From positions 58,257 to 122,256 of the forward strand of contig NZ_VYKK01000021.1 in the NCBI RefSeq assembly GCF_008710135.1: a stretch of 64,000 nt of DNA, written 5' to 3'. Below are positions 63,956 through 64,000 of the stretch, piece by piece. The position numbers and the translations under genes were made by a program. The notes under the pieces are model-generated. The model saw only the letters and a list, made by a program, of their open reading frames with translations, ran no database searches and was not told the origin of the DNA. How positions within the stretch are numbered: position 1 is the first letter of the stretch; every line of letters begins with the position of its first letter. This stretch comes from Paenibacillus spiritus. Lineage in GTDB: Bacteria > Bacillota > Bacilli > Paenibacillales > Paenibacillaceae.

Positions 63956-64000
63956 ATAAGAGTTGCTGGTGCGAACGAGCATCGGCGATGAAGACGGTTT

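Overview
The window looks like chromosomal backbone from an endospore-forming, GC-rich Firmicute of the Paenibacillus type. No composition was computed and no search was run. The evidence is the gene content (spoVID, spoIIB, spoIVFA/B, spo0B and a SafA-like LysM protein beside mre, min and obg), gene order that follows the Bacillus subtilis tig-clpX-lon-hem and valS-folC-maf-radC-mre-min-spoIVF-rplU-rpmA-spo0B-obg-pheB blocks, and strong GGAGG ribosome binding sites with frequent GTG and TTG starts.

Layout. 1-0.5 kb: 5' part of a SWIM zinc-finger protein leaving the window on the minus strand. 0.8-5.1 kb: a secreted stalk/propeller protein, then pstS-pstC-pstA without pstB. 5.1-7.4 kb, minus strand: DUF2252 protein, an N-terminally shortened Rpn/PD-(D/E)XK protein and tRNA-Arg(TCT). 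7.5-18.5 kb: protein quality control (ysoA-like, tig, clpP, clpX, lonB, lonA, engB) with ispG inserted. 18.5-29 kb: tetrapyrrole synthesis (hemA, hemX, sirC, hemC, cobA-hemD fusion, hemB, hemL), interrupted by a radical SAM gene with a LexA-like operator, an aldo/keto reductase and a short repeat array. 29-34 kb: RluA-type pseudouridine synthase, greA, spoVID, and a GntR regulator with a membrane protein. 34-45 kb: T-box controlled valS, folC, murC, a GGDEF protein, spoIIB, a DUF4321 protein, maf, radC. 44.9-46.6 kb: an AT-rich island with a small secreted protein and a decayed IS5-type transposase. 46.6-57.2 kb: mreBCD, minCD, spoIVFA/B, rng, rplU-prp-rpmA, spo0B, obg. 57.3-63.7 kb: pheB, hom, thrB, pheA, ilvE and a SafA-like gene. 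The last 340 bases hold a hairpin and two strong tandem promoters whose product lies outside the window.

How the parts fit. The tetrapyrrole cluster can take glutamyl-tRNA to uroporphyrinogen III and branch to siroheme (CobA domain plus SirC). A near-perfect PerR box sits on the hemA promoter. Spore development is represented at several stages: phosphorelay (Spo0B), septal remodelling (SpoIIB), pro-sigma-K processing (SpoIVFA/FB) and coat assembly (SpoVID with a SafA-like partner). lonB carries a sigma-F-like promoter. Cell shape and division (mre, min) and ribosome assembly (engB, obg, rplU, rpmA and the L27-processing protease Prp) fill the rest.

No clearly new multi-gene system was found. 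The best leads are regulatory sites (PerR box at hemA, LexA-like box at the radical SAM gene, sigma-F site at lonB), the radC-mreB island, the structured repeat array before hemB, the membrane-anchored form of Spo0B, the reduced pst locus, and the promoters at the right edge.
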